This document shows positions 52,509 to 63,587 of a DNA stretch of 64,000 bases, in pieces. The first letter of the stretch is position 1. Every line of letters begins with the position of its first letter. Under the pieces are notes generated by a model. That model worked only from the letters and a program-made list of their open reading frames with translations, was not told where the DNA came from and ran no database searches. The position numbers were made by a program, and so were the translations under genes. Origin of the DNA: Macrococcus sp. 19Msa1099 (GTDB lineage: Bacteria; Bacillota; Bacilli; Staphylococcales; Staphylococcaceae); NCBI GenBank assembly GCA_019357535.2, contig CP079955.1, forward strand, positions 1,302,001 to 1,366,000. Reading direction: 5' to 3'.

Positions 52509-52928
52509 TTAAGCTACTAAATCAAAGTTGACGATTGATGCTAAATCAAATGATTTTACTTGTGCATCAGACGTTTTTTCTTCTGTAGCTTTTTCTGTTG
52601 TAGGAGCTTCAGTTGTTGCTTTTTCTTCTGTCTTTACATCTTCTTCAGCATCTTTATTATCATTACAGAACTTAAATAATAAAGGTATTAAAATCAGAAG
52701 AAGTAATAAAGGTAAAATCCATTTCAACGGATTACTTTTCTTCGCATGGTCTACATTATCTCGGTCTCCAACCACTTTATCGTGATGTTCACCTTCACGA
52801 ACTTTTTGACCGTTTTTGTATGTATCTCCATCTGCTTGATGGGTTACATTTTCATGTCTATTCTTAGATGAATCATAGATGACTTCATTTTCTTTGTCGT
52901 TGCTGTTGCTGTTTTTGTTGTTTGTCAT
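52509..52928 (-). CDS. Single-pass membrane protein of low complexity
   Basis: 139 residues. N-terminal 65 residues are hydrophilic and rich in Asn, Asp, Lys and Glu (NNKNSNSNDKENEV). One membrane segment near 70-87 (WILPLLLLLILIPLLFKF), preceded by basic HAKKSNPLK, then a Thr/Glu/Ala-rich tail (EEKATTEAPTTEKATEEKT) and a conserved-looking C-terminus DLASIVNFDLVA. No enzymatic motif. Likely N-in topology with an exposed tail. No homologue recognised; it stands alone between the hem operon and the AbrB-like gene. Confidence 0.7.
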   Translation of the reverse strand: MTNNKNSNSNDKENEVIYDSSKNRHENVTHQADGDTYKNGQKVREGEHHDKVVGDRDNVDHAKKSNPLKWILPLLLLLILIPLLFKFCNDNKDAEEDVKTEEKATTEAPTTEKATEEKTSDAQVKSFDLASIVNFDLVA

Positions 52929-53025
52929 AATAACGACCTCCAGATTAGATTATGCAGCTTATTTCAACTACATATCAATCTATATCCTATTAATCACAAC
53001 TCGAAACATTATTTTAATTTTTATT

Positions 53026-54309
53026 TTATAAAATGACAGTTAAAGATTTATCAAAAGCATTGATTGTTCTCTGAATATCTTCTTCAGTATGTTCAGTCGA
53101 CAGGAACATCCCTTCGAATTGTGAAGGAGGTAGGAACACACCATTATTGGCCATCTCTTTGTACATAGCTGCAAATAGTTTTAAGTCAGACTTAGAAGCA
53201 ATTTCAAAATTTGTCACTTTTTCTTCATTTAAGAAAAATCCTATCATACTACCAGCACGATTAATCGTGATCGGTACGTTATGTTTTGCAAATACATCCG
53301 TTAAGCCTGCTTCTAACATATCCCCTAAATGGTTAAAGTATTCATAACTTTCAGGTGTTAGTTGACTTAATGTATAGTAACCACCAGTCATCGCAAGCGG
53401 ATTTCCACTTAATGTTCCTGCCTGATATACCGCACCACTTGGCGCAATATGTTCCATAATGTCTTTGCGCCCACCAAATGCACCTACTGGTAATCCACCA
53501 CCGATAACTTTACCTAAACACGTTAAATCCGGAGTAACGCCGAAGTAACCTTGAGCACAGTTATAACCTACACGGAAACCTGTCATTACTTCATCAAATA
53601 TTAATAATGCACCGTATTCAGATGTAATCTCACGTAAACCTTCTAAAAACCCTTCAACTGGAGGTACTACTCCCATATTGCCAGCCACAGGTTCTACAAT
53701 GACACCAGCGATATCATCACCAAATTGTTCAAATGCAAGCTTAACAGCATCTAAATCATTATAGTGAACCGTAATCGTGTTCTCTGCAGTACCTTTAGGA
53801 ACTCCAGGAGAATCTGGTAATCCTAACGTAGCCACACCACTCCCTGCTTTTATTAATAATGAGTCACTATGCCCGTGGTAACATCCGATGAATTTTAAAA
53901 TTTTATTCTTACCTGTAAATCCTCTTGCTAAGCGAAGTGCTGCTAGTGTTGCCTCAGTACCACTTGAAACCATACGAACCATTTCAATTGAAGGTACACG
54001 TTCAATTACAAGTTCTGCCATTTTGTTCTCAAGTTCTGTAGGCGCACCAAAGCTTGTACCATTTAGTACAGCTTTATTTAACGCGCCCGTTACAGTGTCG
54101 TTTGCATGACCTAAAATTAACGGCCCCCAGCTTAGAACGTAATCGATGTATTCATTGCCATCAATATCATATATTTTAGAACCTTTCCCACGCTCCATAA
54201 ATATAGGATCCATGTCTACACTTTTGAATGCGCGAACCGGACTATTTACACCACCTGGCATCAAATTGACTGCTTCATTAAATGCTTGCTTTGATTTTGA
54301 ATAATCCAT
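53026..54309 (-). CDS. hemL: Glutamate-1-semialdehyde 2,1-aminomutase
   Basis: Converts glutamate-1-semialdehyde to 5-aminolevulinate. 427 residues. Class III aminotransferase: PLP Asp in [15 protein letters not shown] near 244 and PLP Lys in [18 protein letters not shown] near 265, and [15 protein letters not shown] near 121. Last gene of the haem operon, 1-base overlap with hemB (stop-start). Confidence 0.97.
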   Translation of the reverse strand: MDYSKSKQAFNEAVNLMPGGVNSPVRAFKSVDMDPIFMERGKGSKIYDIDGNEYIDYVLSWGPLILGHANDTVTGALNKAVLNGTSFGAPTELENKMAELVIERVPSIEMVRMVSSGTEATLAALRLARGFTGKNKILKFIGCYHGHSDSLLIKAGSGVATLGLPDSPGVPKGTAENTITVHYNDLDAVKLAFEQFGDDIAGVIVEPVAGNMGVVPPVEGFLEGLREITSEYGALLIFDEVMTGFRVGYNCAQGYFGVTPDLTCLGKVIGGGLPVGAFGGRKDIMEHIAPSGAVYQAGTLSGNPLAMTGGYYTLSQLTPESYEYFNHLGDMLEAGLTDVFAKHNVPITINRAGSMIGFFLNEEKVTNFEIASKSDLKLFAAMYKEMANNGVFLPPSQFEGMFLSTEHTEEDIQRTINAFDKSLTVIL

Positions 54310-55292
54310 TAGTATTCTCCTTCGTCTAAGTATTTACAAATGTCTTTTGCAAAGTACGTTATAATCATATCTGCACCTGCACGCTTCATAGAAAGCATCT
54401 GTTCCATTACGATACGCTCTTCATCAACCCAGCCATTCATACTAGCTGCTTTTGTCATTGAATATTCACCACTAACATTATATGCTACAATCGGTACATT
54501 TGAGTTGTTACGCACATCACGAATAATATCTAAATAAGATAGTGCGGGCTTAACGATCATCATATCGCAGCCTTCTTTTAAATCACTTTCAAGTTCAAGC
54601 ATTGCTTCAAGACGATTCGCCGGATCCATTTGATAGCTCTTACGGTCACCATGACTCGGTGCACTTTCTGCTGCATCACGGAAAGGTCCATAGAATGCTG
54701 AAGCGTACTTAATACCATAACTCATAATTGGGACATTAACAAAACCTGCCTCATCTAATCCTTTACGTATTTCTGTAACAAAGCCATCCATCATGTTGCT
54801 TGGTGCAATAATATCGGCACCCGCTTTTGCTTGAGAAACTGCAGTTTGAACGAGTAATGGTAGCGTTTCATCATTGATGACATCATGTGTATGTTCATCT
54901 AATACACCACAATGACCATGATCTGTGTATTCACATAGACATGTATCAGCAAGTACAAGCATATCTGGATATAGAGATTTTACCTTACGGGTTGCTTTTT
55001 GAATGATTCCTTCATCATCATAAGCACCTGTTCCGCATGCATCCTTACGGTTAGGAATACCAAACAGAATAACAGCGCGGATTCCGAGCTTGTATGCTTC
55101 GTGCACTTCTTCATCCATAATATTAAGGCTCAGTTGATAGATACCTGGCATAGACGAGATTTCTTTCTTTACATCATCTTTTTCTATTACAAATATCGGA
55201 TAAATAAGGTCACGTTTATGTAACGCTGTTTCTCTAACCATATTACGCATATTGACTGAGCTTCTTAATCTTCTGTGACGATCAAAATTCAT
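54309..55292 (-). CDS. hemB: Porphobilinogen synthase (ALA dehydratase)
   Basis: Condenses two 5-aminolevulinates. 327 residues. Zinc-site cysteines in [15 protein letters not shown] near 116-130, first Schiff-base Lys in [15 protein letters not shown] near 197, and second in [12 protein letters not shown] near 249. The Cys triad indicates the zinc-dependent type. Confidence 0.97.
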   Translation of the reverse strand: MNFDRHRRLRSSVNMRNMVRETALHKRDLIYPIFVIEKDDVKKEISSMPGIYQLSLNIMDEEVHEAYKLGIRAVILFGIPNRKDACGTGAYDDEGIIQKATRKVKSLYPDMLVLADTCLCEYTDHGHCGVLDEHTHDVINDETLPLLVQTAVSQAKAGADIIAPSNMMDGFVTEIRKGLDEAGFVNVPIMSYGIKYASAFYGPFRDAAESAPSHGDRKSYQMDPANRLEAMLELESDLKEGCDMMIVKPALSYLDIIRDVRNNSNVPIVAYNVSGEYSMTKAASMNGWVDEERIVMEQMLSMKRAGADMIITYFAKDICKYLDEGEY

Positions 55293-55307
55293 TATTTATA
55301 CCTGCCT

Positions 55308-55985
55308 TTAATTTAATTTTTTAATTGTTTCATACATAGCGTACAATGTTTCTTGCTCACTAATTACGTGGGACACATTGTACTTTTGTAACGCTTCACT
55401 CGTAACTTGTCCAATCGCCATAACACGTATATCTTCCGATAAAGAAAAGTGCTGAAAATATGCATGAACAGATGATGGACTTAAAAACAATATCCAGTCG
55501 ATAGTTCTGCTACGAATCATCTGATGAACACACATGACATTATCAAGATGCGGCTGTGGTTCATATAATTCTATTTTATCGACAGTAGCGATATTTTTCA
55601 AAGTTTCAAACATCAAGGGCCTTGCTTTTTTTGAAATGGGTAGACAAACTGTTTTATCTTGAAAGCGCGTGTCCATATCTTCTAAGAAATATTCCTGCTG
55701 AAAGCGACTCGGAACATAATCTACCTTAATATTCAGATTGGAAAGAGCCTCTTCTGTTTTCGTCCCTATCGCTGCAACTTGTTTATATTTTATATATGGA
55801 TACATTTCAAAGAATAAAGTAACCGCATTTTTACTCGTAAAAATAAGCCAGTCATATTGTGCACGGATCGTTTCATCTAAAGGCAGCGCACAAATTTTAA
55901 TCAATGGTTTATGCAGTACTGTCAATCCTTTATATGTTTCATTACGACTTCCTGTGTTCAATACAACCGGCTTCATTTTAATCAA
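55308..55985 (-). CDS. hemD: Uroporphyrinogen-III synthase
   Basis: Cyclises hydroxymethylbilane with D-ring inversion. 225 residues; the family is poorly conserved but WLIFTSKNAVTLFFEMYP near 46-63, AIGTKTEEAL near 72 and the C-terminal AIGQVTSEALQKYNV near 192 are typical. Between hemC and hemB in the conserved operon order. Confidence 0.9.
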   Translation of the reverse strand: MIKMKPVVLNTGSRNETYKGLTVLHKPLIKICALPLDETIRAQYDWLIFTSKNAVTLFFEMYPYIKYKQVAAIGTKTEEALSNLNIKVDYVPSRFQQEYFLEDMDTRFQDKTVCLPISKKARPLMFETLKNIATVDKIELYEPQPHLDNVMCVHQMIRSRTIDWILFLSPSSVHAYFQHFSLSEDIRVMAIGQVTSEALQKYNVSHVISEQETLYAMYETIKKLN

Positions 55986-55991
55986 TCCTTT

Positions 55992-56915
55992 TTATACGTC
56001 TTGATTCAAAGTTTCAATAATTGCTTTTGCTCCGTTTTGTTCCATCGCTTTTGCCACCTGGGTACCGATTTCTACCGGATTACTGCCACTATGTGTAACT
56101 TTGTATTTTTCTTTCCCGTCTGGACTCATGATAAGACCTGTAAATTCAATTGACTCGCCAACCATCGTTGCATGACCTGCAATTGGTACTTGGCAACTAC
56201 CATCCATCAATCTCAAGAATGTTCTTTCAGCTTCTGTGCAGATTTCAGTCTCTTCATCATGCACTGATTTTAATAATGCTAAAACTTCTGCATCATCACT
56301 TCTGCATTCAATACCTAATGCACCTTGGCCAATCGCAGGTAACATCAGTTCAGGATTTAGATATTCAGTAACAATCGACTTATCCCATCCCATTCGGTTA
56401 AGTCCTGCTGCAGCTAAAATAATTGCATCATAGTCTTCATCACGAAGTTTTGCAAGGCGTGTATCAATATTGCCTCTTATCCATTTAATTTCTAGATGTG
56501 GATATTGATCTAACAATTGGGCACCACGTCTTAAAGAAGATGTCCCTACAATACTTCCCGGCTTTAATTCATGTAACGGAATATGGTTCTTTGCAATATA
56601 TGCATCACGCGCATCTTCTCGTACTGGAATACAGCCTAGTGTTAACCCTTCAGGTAACACACTTGGAACATCTTTCAGTGAATGAATCGCAAAATCGATT
56701 GTACCATCATAAAGTGCCTGTTCAATTTCTTTAACGAACAAACCTTTACCTCCAACTTTAGAGAGCTGAACATTCACAATCTGATCTCCTTTAGTCACAA
56801 TCTCCTTAATCTCTATTTCAAGATTCGGATGCTTGCGCTTTAACTGATCAATAAATTGCTGACTTTGTGTCAGTGCTAGTTTACTTCTTCTTGAACCCAC
56901 AATAATTTTTCTCAT
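55992..56915 (-). CDS. hemC: Porphobilinogen deaminase (hydroxymethylbilane synthase)
   Basis: Links four porphobilinogens. 307 residues. [13 protein letters not shown] near 7, Asp in [13 protein letters not shown] near 82, substrate site [11 protein letters not shown] near 126, and dipyrromethane-cofactor Cys in [13 protein letters not shown] near 240. Confidence 0.97.
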   Translation of the reverse strand: MRKIIVGSRRSKLALTQSQQFIDQLKRKHPNLEIEIKEIVTKGDQIVNVQLSKVGGKGLFVKEIEQALYDGTIDFAIHSLKDVPSVLPEGLTLGCIPVREDARDAYIAKNHIPLHELKPGSIVGTSSLRRGAQLLDQYPHLEIKWIRGNIDTRLAKLRDEDYDAIILAAAGLNRMGWDKSIVTEYLNPELMLPAIGQGALGIECRSDDAEVLALLKSVHDEETEICTEAERTFLRLMDGSCQVPIAGHATMVGESIEFTGLIMSPDGKEKYKVTHSGSNPVEIGTQVAKAMEQNGAKAIIETLNQDV

Positions 56916-56924
56916 AACTGCCTC

Positions 56925-57758
56925 CTAATAGAATAGCTGATGAAAACCAGAAAATCTTGAAGCGACCATATAATTGATTAGCAACATCAAAAAAAGCATA
57001 ACATTGATGTCCATCAGCAAGCGCATCTGCAGGAGTGTTTGCTGATGGAGATAAATATAGATAAAGTATCCAGTCAGTAATATAAGAGAGCCGATCACTT
57101 TCGAATCATACCATATGGCATTACCTTCAAAGGATAACCCCCAGTAGATGCCTAATATTAAAGAAATCAGCAAAAGGACCGAACCAATAATTGCAAACAA
57201 AAACGCCAGTTGGCTTAGGCTTGAAAGATCACTAATTCTAAAGAATTTCTGATTAAACTTCTTCTTCTTTAAATAGTTCATCTGCACAATATATAGTACT
57301 GCATGTAAAGATGAAACTAAAAACATTACATAGCTGATAATTGCAAGCGTGACATGTATCCATAAGAGTTCATTCATCATATGTGAGACCGTCGTATCTT
57401 GATAGAATTCAGCTGGATGAAACGTATGGATCATCATAAAGATAAAACCAATTAAGTTCATCATAAACACAAAAAATTCCGTTTTGATGAAACGTGAAAG
57501 TATGATAGAAAGTAATATAATCAGCCACGTGTAAAAATAAAAACCTTCTGTTAAAGTTTCAAAAGGCATCCGCCCTACGACGACTCTAAACAATAAAATT
57601 GAGCCTGTTTGCAGGACGAATACTAGCCATAAAAGTATGTAGCCTATTTGTTTAATCCGATTTGATTTCTGGACGAAATCAAGGAAATAACAAGCAATAC
57701 TTATCATATAGATGATAAGTATTGCTTCGTGCATACGCATTAATAGTAATTCACTCAT
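56925..57758 (-). CDS. hemX: HemX membrane protein of the haem operon
   Basis: 277 residues with about eight membrane helices, CcsA/CcmC-like (cytochrome c assembly protein family). Includes WIHVTLAIISYVMFLVSSLHAVLYI and ENAIWYDSKVI-like GNAIWYDSKVIGSLILL. In B. subtilis and S. aureus HemX is thought to lower HemA (glutamyl-tRNA reductase) levels. Sits between hemA and hemC as expected. Confidence 0.9.
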   Translation of the reverse strand: MSELLLMRMHEAILIIYMISIACYFLDFVQKSNRIKQIGYILLWLVFVLQTGSILLFRVVVGRMPFETLTEGFYFYTWLIILLSIILSRFIKTEFFVFMMNLIGFIFMMIHTFHPAEFYQDTTVSHMMNELLWIHVTLAIISYVMFLVSSLHAVLYIVQMNYLKKKKFNQKFFRISDLSSLSQLAFLFAIIGSVLLLISLILGIYWGLSFEGNAIWYDSKVIGSLILLTGYFIYIYLHQQTLLQMRLLMDINVMLFLMLLINYMVASRFSGFHQLFY

Positions 57759-57766
57759 TCCATCAC

Positions 57767-59107
57767 CTATTGCTCGGGATTAAAGACAAAACTGTTTTTT
57801 GAACGACGAACTTCCGGTTCATTGTTCTTTATACTTTCAACTTCATTCGTAATATTGAAAATCTCCTGGAAGAACTGCAGTTCCGCTGCTCTGTTCTCAG
57901 AACCACTCACTTCTTTTGCCTGTGAAATTGGATCTTTAAGAATCTGGTTAATTATACTCTTCATATGCTTTGAGATTACCTTACGATCGCGCTCAGAAAG
58001 GTCAGGCATCTTACGGTCGATACTCTCCATCGTTGTTTCCTGAATTCTTAATGCTTTCTCACGTAAAGCAGTAATAACAGGTACGACACCCAGCATATTG
58101 ATCCAGTCTACAAAAGACATCACTTGTTTATCAATCATCGTATAGATTACTTGCGCTGCACGTTCACGTTCTGCTAGATTGGCATCGACTAGACCCTTTA
58201 GGTCATCTACATCATAATTAAAGATAAGATCGATATCATTTACTTTAGGATCAATATCACGTGGTACTGCGATATCAATTAAGACGAGCGACTTATTCTT
58301 ACGTAACTTCATAATATCCTGCATCATCGGTTTCGTGATAATAAATTCCTGTGAACTCGTTGAAGAGATGACGATATCACTTTCAATAAGCGCACATTGA
58401 AGTTCTTGCAACGATACTTGACGACCGCCATACTGATCTGCAAGTGATTTCGCTTTCTCAGCTGTACGGTTGATGACCGTAATATCTGTTGCTCCCGAGC
58501 CGACTAAGTTTTGTAGTGCCAGCTCAGCCATTTCACCCGCACCAACAATCAATATTTTCTTATTTTCAAGCTTACCTAATATTTTCTTACTTAATTCCAC
58601 AGCTGCATAACTTACCGATACTGCTTTTGAAGAAATATCTGTCTCAGCATGTGCACGCTTTGCAAGCGTAATTGCATCTTTAAATAACTTATTAAAAACA
58701 GTTCCGGTCGTACCTTCACTTTGTGCAAGCAGAAAACTATCTCGAATTTGTCCAAGAATCTGTGTTTCACCAAGTACAATTGAATCCAGTCCTGTGATCA
58801 CTTTGAAAAGGTGATGGATTGCTTCATTGCCAACCTTTACATCCGTCACAGACTTAATCGTTTCGATATCAACATCAAACCATTCAGACATAAATGATTT
58901 TACGTAGTATCTACCTGTATGAACCTGGTCAGTAACAGCATAGATTTCTGTGCGGTTACATGTAGAAAGAATGACACCTTCTAGTATTGATTTTTGATTA
59001 ATCAAAGCAGATAATGCCTGCTGAATTGATGATTCACTAAATGCCAGCTTCTCCCTCAAGCTGACATCTGCTGTCTTGTGATTAACACTCACAACAACAA
59101 TATGCAT
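57767..59107 (-). CDS. hemA: Glutamyl-tRNA reductase
   Basis: First committed step of C5-pathway haem synthesis, Glu-tRNA to glutamate-1-semialdehyde with NADPH. 446 residues. Catalytic Cys in [12 protein letters not shown] near 50, [23 protein letters not shown] near 99, NADPH-binding [11 protein letters not shown] near 190, and C-terminal dimerisation domain. First gene of the hemAXCDBL operon. A TATAAT-like -10 lies at 59138-59143 with no strong -35. Confidence 0.96.
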   Translation of the reverse strand: MHIVVVSVNHKTADVSLREKLAFSESSIQQALSALINQKSILEGVILSTCNRTEIYAVTDQVHTGRYYVKSFMSEWFDVDIETIKSVTDVKVGNEAIHHLFKVITGLDSIVLGETQILGQIRDSFLLAQSEGTTGTVFNKLFKDAITLAKRAHAETDISSKAVSVSYAAVELSKKILGKLENKKILIVGAGEMAELALQNLVGSGATDITVINRTAEKAKSLADQYGGRQVSLQELQCALIESDIVISSTSSQEFIITKPMMQDIMKLRKNKSLVLIDIAVPRDIDPKVNDIDLIFNYDVDDLKGLVDANLAERERAAQVIYTMIDKQVMSFVDWINMLGVVPVITALREKALRIQETTMESIDRKMPDLSERDRKVISKHMKSIINQILKDPISQAKEVSGSENRAAELQFFQEIFNITNEVESIKNNEPEVRRSKNSFVFNPEQ

Positions 59108-59197
59108 ATTAACGCCCCCATTTTTGCCATTGTTACTATTATAACATTTCGTTCCCTTTATGCTTTAATTCTGCCCGATTTCATAAAAAATTCACAT

Positions 59198-59785
59198 TTA
59201 TAGATATTTCTCGATTGCATTAAAAATCATCGGATTTTTATCTTTACTTAAAGCTGTATAGCTGATTAACGTATCTGATGGATCCATATCGAGATCCTGT
59301 TTGATTACCTTTAGGTGTTTTTGAATTTTACCTTTAGGTATTTTATCTTCTTTAGTCGCAATGACGATTGTCGGTATATCATAATGCTTCAAAAAGTCAT
59401 ACATCAAACGATCATCTTCAGTAGGATTATGACGTATATCCACAAGCTGTATCACACATGCAAGATTATCACGAGTAGTAATATACGTCTCGATCATCTT
59501 GCCCCAGCGTTCTCTTTCCGTTTTAGAAACTTTGGCATAACCATACCCTGGTACATCTACAAAAACAAGTTGTTCATCAATATTAAAGAAGTTTAACGTC
59601 TGAGTCTTACCAGGCTTTGAAGAAATTCTCGCCATACTCTTTCGACCGATCATCGTATTGATAAACGATGACTTCCCAACATTTGAGCGTCCCGCTAATG
59701 CAACCTCTTTCAATCCTGTATCAGGATATTGGTCAGGTTTCACCGCACTAATAATTATTTCTACATTATTTGGATTTATATTCAT
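59198..59785 (-). CDS. engB: Ribosome biogenesis GTPase EngB/YsxC
   Basis: 195 residues, TrmE-Era-EngB GTPase needed for 50S assembly. G1 [14 protein letters not shown] near 33, G2 region [10 protein letters not shown]3 [10 protein letters not shown] near 75, G4 ATKEDKIP near 138. ATG at 59785 ([10 protein letters not shown]), with AGAGGAG seven bases upstream. The longer frame to 59830 starts near a terminator and is rejected. Adjacent to clpX. Confidence 0.95.
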   Translation of the reverse strand: MNINPNNVEIIISAVKPDQYPDTGLKEVALAGRSNVGKSSFINTMIGRKSMARISSKPGKTQTLNFFNIDEQLVFVDVPGYGYAKVSKTERERWGKMIETYITTRDNLACVIQLVDIRHNPTEDDRLMYDFLKHYDIPTIVIATKEDKIPKGKIQKHLKVIKQDLDMDPSDTLISYTALSKDKNPMIFNAIEKYL

Positions 59786-59833
59786 TGTCGTCTCCTCTTC
59801 TTTCATCTCATCTATTATACATGAAATCATACA

Positions 59834-59863
59834 AAAAAGAGAATGTACTGTTTACATTCTCTT
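59834..59863 (-). terminator. Terminator of clpX
   Basis: Minus-strand stem AAGAGAATGTA / TACATTCTCTT followed by TTTTTTG, just after the clpX stop codon. Confidence 0.85.
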
Positions 59864-59869
59864 CATTGT

Positions 59870-61135
59870 TTATGCTGACGTAACTTCGATATTTATAAGT
59901 TCATCTTCAGTATTATAAAGTTCTGGAGACGCGCCATCTTCTATTGTCTCTTTAGTAATAACTACTTTTTTGACATCTGTTCTTGACGGAATACTGAACA
60001 TAACTTCAAGCATACTTTCTTCGATAATCGATCTTAAACCACGTGCACCAGTCTTACGCTCGATTGCAAGTTCGCTGATTGCAGTTAATGCTTCATCTGT
60101 AAACTCCAGGGAAACCCCATCAATTTCAAGCATCTTCTTATATTGTTTGACTAATGCATTTTTAGGCTGAGTCAATATATTCTTCAGTGCATCAACATCT
60201 AACTGCTCTAGATTCGCAACAACTGGTATACGACCAATGAACTCCGGAATAAGACCATAGCTTTGTAAGTCTTCAGGTTTTATCTGTGATAACAGCGTCG
60301 CCTCGTCAATACCTTGTTCTTTAATACCAGTAAAACCAATTACTTTTTCCCCTAAGCGACGCTTAATCACTTCGTCGATACCATCAAATGCGCCACCTAA
60401 AATAAACAGAATATTCGTTGTATCAATTTGTATGAACTCCTGATTTGGATGCTTTCTTCCACCTTGTGGCGGTACACTTGCAACAGTACCTTCTAAAATT
60501 TTCAGCAATGCTTGTTGTACCCCTTCACCACTGACATCACGTGTGATGGATGTATTTTCAGATTTACGGGCAATCTTATCGATCTCATCGACATAGATAA
60601 TACCTTTTTCTGCGCGTTCAACATCAAAGTCAGCTGCCTGAATTAAGCGCAGTAAGATGTTCTCTACATCTTCACCTACATAACCTGCTTCTGTAAGACT
60701 GGTTGCATCTGCAATTGCAAATGGTACATTAAGAGAACGTGCTAGCGTTTGAGCAAGTAAAGTCTTTCCGCTACCTGTTGGTCCGATTAATGCGATATTA
60801 CTCTTTTGTATTTCCACACCATCTTCATCATTCAATGGATTAAATATACGTTTGTAATGATTATAAACCGCCACTGCCAGGGCTTTTTTCGCTTTGTCTT
60901 GTCCAATAACATAAGCATCCAGTAACGCCATCATTTCGTGTGGTTTTGGAATTTCAGTAATCTCTTCGTGTTCAACAGTCTTTAGCTCTTCAGCTACAAT
61001 CTCTGAGCATAATTCAATACATTCATTACATATATATACGCCACTTCCTGCGACTAATTTCTTAACCTGATCTTGATCTTTTCCGCAGAAAGAACATTTT
61101 AAGTTTTCTTCTTCATTATTATACACTCTTAACAC
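59870..61135 (-). CDS. clpX: ClpXP protease ATPase subunit ClpX
   Basis: AAA+ unfoldase that feeds ClpP. 421 residues. N-terminal zinc domain [17 protein letters not shown]...CNEC near 14-41, Walker [15 protein letters not shown] near 120, pore loop GYVGEDVE near 150, Walker [16 protein letters not shown] near 185, ClpP-contact IGF loop [11 protein letters not shown] near 269, and sensor-2 [13 protein letters not shown] near 369. Confidence 0.97.
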   Translation of the reverse strand: MLRVYNNEEENLKCSFCGKDQDQVKKLVAGSGVYICNECIELCSEIVAEELKTVEHEEITEIPKPHEMMALLDAYVIGQDKAKKALAVAVYNHYKRIFNPLNDEDGVEIQKSNIALIGPTGSGKTLLAQTLARSLNVPFAIADATSLTEAGYVGEDVENILLRLIQAADFDVERAEKGIIYVDEIDKIARKSENTSITRDVSGEGVQQALLKILEGTVASVPPQGGRKHPNQEFIQIDTTNILFILGGAFDGIDEVIKRRLGEKVIGFTGIKEQGIDEATLLSQIKPEDLQSYGLIPEFIGRIPVVANLEQLDVDALKNILTQPKNALVKQYKKMLEIDGVSLEFTDEALTAISELAIERKTGARGLRSIIEESMLEVMFSIPSRTDVKKVVITKETIEDGASPELYNTEDELINIEVTSA

Positions 61136-61195
61136 CCCTATTCTTAAAAGAATATACTAAACATTTACAATGATTGCAAATGATTAAACTAAAAT

Positions 61196-61244
61196 TAAAA
61201 AACACGGACGAAATTCCTTAAAAGCAGGAGTCGCCGTGTCTTTT
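61196..61244 (-). terminator. Terminator of tig
   Basis: Minus-strand stem ACACGGCGACTCC / GGAATTTCGTCCGTGT (bulged) followed by TTTTTTAATTTT, downstream of the trigger factor gene. Confidence 0.8.
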
Positions 61245-61268
61245 AACGGTAATGTATCACTTTACAAT

Positions 61269-62552
61269 TTATTTCTCTTTTGATTCTTTAACAAGAACAT
61301 CGATTGCTTTTTGGATACGTAAGTCGTCTTTTAAAACTTCACCGTTACCAAGAGCAGCTTTAATGTCATCTACTGATAATCCGAACTGTTCGCTCATCTT
61401 AGAAAGTTCAGCATCTACATCTGCATCAGATATTTCGATGTTTTCAGCCTTAGCAATTGCTGCTAATGTTAAGTTAGTTTTAACACGTGCTTCAGCATCA
61501 GCTTTCATGCTTTCTTTAAGTTGCTCTTCAGTTTGACCTGAGAATTGATAGTAAAGTTCTAAGTTTAAACCTTGTTGCGCAATACGTTGTTCAAACTCCT
61601 GCATCATACGGTCTAATTCTGTATTGATCATCGCTTCAGGAATATCAACTTTAGCATTTTCAACAGCTTGAGCAATTAAACTCTCTTTCATGTTGTTTTC
61701 TGCTTGTAATGTTTTTTGTTCTTGAAGATCTTTTTTGTATTTCTCTTTGTAAGCATCTACTGAATCAACTGACTCATCTAGTTCTTTCGCCATTTCATCA
61801 TCTAATTCAGGTACTTCTTTAGATTTTACTTCGTTGATTTTCACTTTAAATACTGCTTCTTTACCAGCTAATTCTTCAGCGTGGTATTCTTCAGGGAACG
61901 TTACTGTAACATCTTTTTCGTCACCAACTTTAGTTCCTGCTAATTGTTCTTCAAACCCAGGGATGAATTGACCTGATCCGATTTCAAGATCGTATCCTTC
62001 AGCTTTTCCACCTTCAAATGCTTCATCATTAACATAACCATCAAAGTCTAAGTTAACAACGTCGCCTTCAGCAACTTCGCCATCTTCTTTAACGACTAAT
62101 TCAGCTTTACGTGCTAAATCAGCTTCGATTGCTTTATTTAAATCTTCTTCAGTTACTTCTGTATCTTCTTTTTCCACTTCAAGACCTTTGTAATCTCCAA
62201 GTTCTACTTCAGGTTCAACTGTAACTTTAGCAGTAAAGATTAATTCTTTACCCTTTTCCATTTGCTCGATATCGATTTCTGGGCGATCAACCGGGTTGAT
62301 TCCAGCTTCTTCAACAGCTGCAGCATATGCATCTGGTAAGATGAAATCTAATGCATCCTGGTATAATGCTTCTGCACCGAAACGTTGTTCGAACATTGGA
62401 CGTGGCATTTTCCCTTTACGGAAACCTGGTACGTTTACTTGTTTAACAACTTTCTTAAATGCTTTATCTAATCCTGCATTAACTTCTTCAGCTGGAACTG
62501 TTACTGTTAATACACCTTCGTTACCTTCTTGTTTTTCCCATTTTACTGACAT
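61269..62552 (-). CDS. tig: Trigger factor chaperone
   Basis: Ribosome-associated chaperone and peptidyl-prolyl isomerase. 427 residues. Ribosome-binding signature [13 protein letters not shown] near 43-55, PPIase domain from about 150 ([20 protein letters not shown]), and a long helical C-terminal domain. ATG at 62552 with GGAGG eight bases upstream; an in-frame GTG at 62567 lies inside that ribosome site. Confidence 0.97.
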   Translation of the reverse strand: MSVKWEKQEGNEGVLTVTVPAEEVNAGLDKAFKKVVKQVNVPGFRKGKMPRPMFEQRFGAEALYQDALDFILPDAYAAAVEEAGINPVDRPEIDIEQMEKGKELIFTAKVTVEPEVELGDYKGLEVEKEDTEVTEEDLNKAIEADLARKAELVVKEDGEVAEGDVVNLDFDGYVNDEAFEGGKAEGYDLEIGSGQFIPGFEEQLAGTKVGDEKDVTVTFPEEYHAEELAGKEAVFKVKINEVKSKEVPELDDEMAKELDESVDSVDAYKEKYKKDLQEQKTLQAENNMKESLIAQAVENAKVDIPEAMINTELDRMMQEFEQRIAQQGLNLELYYQFSGQTEEQLKESMKADAEARVKTNLTLAAIAKAENIEISDADVDAELSKMSEQFGLSVDDIKAALGNGEVLKDDLRIQKAIDVLVKESKEK

Positions 62553-62593
62553 GTGATATTCCTCCACGAATTTCTAATTTTTTCAACTCTCTC

Positions 62594-62621
62594 ATTATAA
62601 CATAATACATGATAGCTTCAA
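62594..62621 (-). promoter_or_regulatory. Promoter of tig
   Basis: Minus-strand -35 TTGAAG (62616-62621), 16-base spacer, -10 TATAAT (62594-62599). Confidence 0.6.
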
Positions 62622-62641
62622 CAATCTACAACTATTATTTT

Positions 62642-63586
62642 TTATCGGTTATACTTTTCAAGTTGATTTATTTTGTTCATTATATCAATTGTATGTTGAT
62701 TACCCAAATCATCCGTCTTATTGTCTGTAAACAACTGCAGAAAATAATGCGCATACGTCTGTATAATTAAATCCAGCTGCTGTTTATCAAAATATTCGAA
62801 TTCCAGTGGGTATAGTAAAAGATGGTGCTGCTTCATTAATAACACTGCATGATCTGCAGCTGATGGCATTTCACGCTGCAGATAAGAATAAACTCCATCG
62901 ATTACTTCTTGAAATTCTGATGTTTCAAGACGCGGTAGTTTTGATACCTCTATTTGCATGGTGAGGTTAAATTTCGTTATCGTCACATGCTTATCGCACT
63001 GCGCCATCAGCAAATACTGCAGAATAAATGAAATGACTTTTGGATGTAATGTATTCGATTCTAATATATGTATAAACGACATCTGATAGGCGAAGTCGCC
63101 TTCATCAATCAACTTTAAGATTAATTCACATTGTGCATTACTATCAGAACTTTGGAACGTCACGATAAAATTTCTGCTCACACGTCTTTTCATTTCTAAA
63201 GCTTGGGCTGCTTCATCATACAATGGCATAAGCGTTATCAATAATTTCTGATCGACATTTTCTTGACGGAGCCTCTCTATTAATTCTACAACTGTCTGAT
63301 ATTGCTTATAATACATTAAACTTTCCAAAAAATAAGGAATAATCTCGTTATACGCCTGATGCCCTTGGTTCAGAAGAATACTTGATTCTTCTTTAAGCTC
63401 AAGGAAGCTTTCAAGCTGATAGAGACATTCAAGCTTTAACAACTGCTCATCAGCACTCAGTTCAAAGTGCCTTTCGAATGTCATAAACACATCGTATGCA
63501 TCTTCATAGCGACTACTTTTCATTGCATGACGAATTTGACGGCTTAAATTTTCCTTTAGTTTCGGGAAGATTATGATATCTGACAT
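62642..63586 (-). CDS. Helical repeat protein next to tig (YsoA-like)
   Basis: 314 residues, mainly alpha-helical, with TPR-like periodicity in the first 120 residues (RQIRHAMKSSRYEDAYDVFM, DEQLLKLECLYQLESFLEL, IPYFLESLMYYKQYQTVVEL). No signal peptide or membrane segment. Occupies the place of ysoA, a TPR gene, in B. subtilis and of a conserved hypothetical gene in S. aureus. Function unknown. The following NUDIX gene ends one base before its ATG. Confidence 0.75.
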   Translation of the reverse strand: MSDIIIFPKLKENLSRQIRHAMKSSRYEDAYDVFMTFERHFELSADEQLLKLECLYQLESFLELKEESSILLNQGHQAYNEIIPYFLESLMYYKQYQTVVELIERLRQENVDQKLLITLMPLYDEAAQALEMKRRVSRNFIVTFQSSDSNAQCELILKLIDEGDFAYQMSFIHILESNTLHPKVISFILQYLLMAQCDKHVTITKFNLTMQIEVSKLPRLETSEFQEVIDGVYSYLQREMPSAADHAVLLMKQHHLLLYPLEFEYFDKQQLDLIIQTYAHYFLQLFTDNKTDDLGNQHTIDIMNKINQLEKYNR

Positions 63587-63587
63587 A

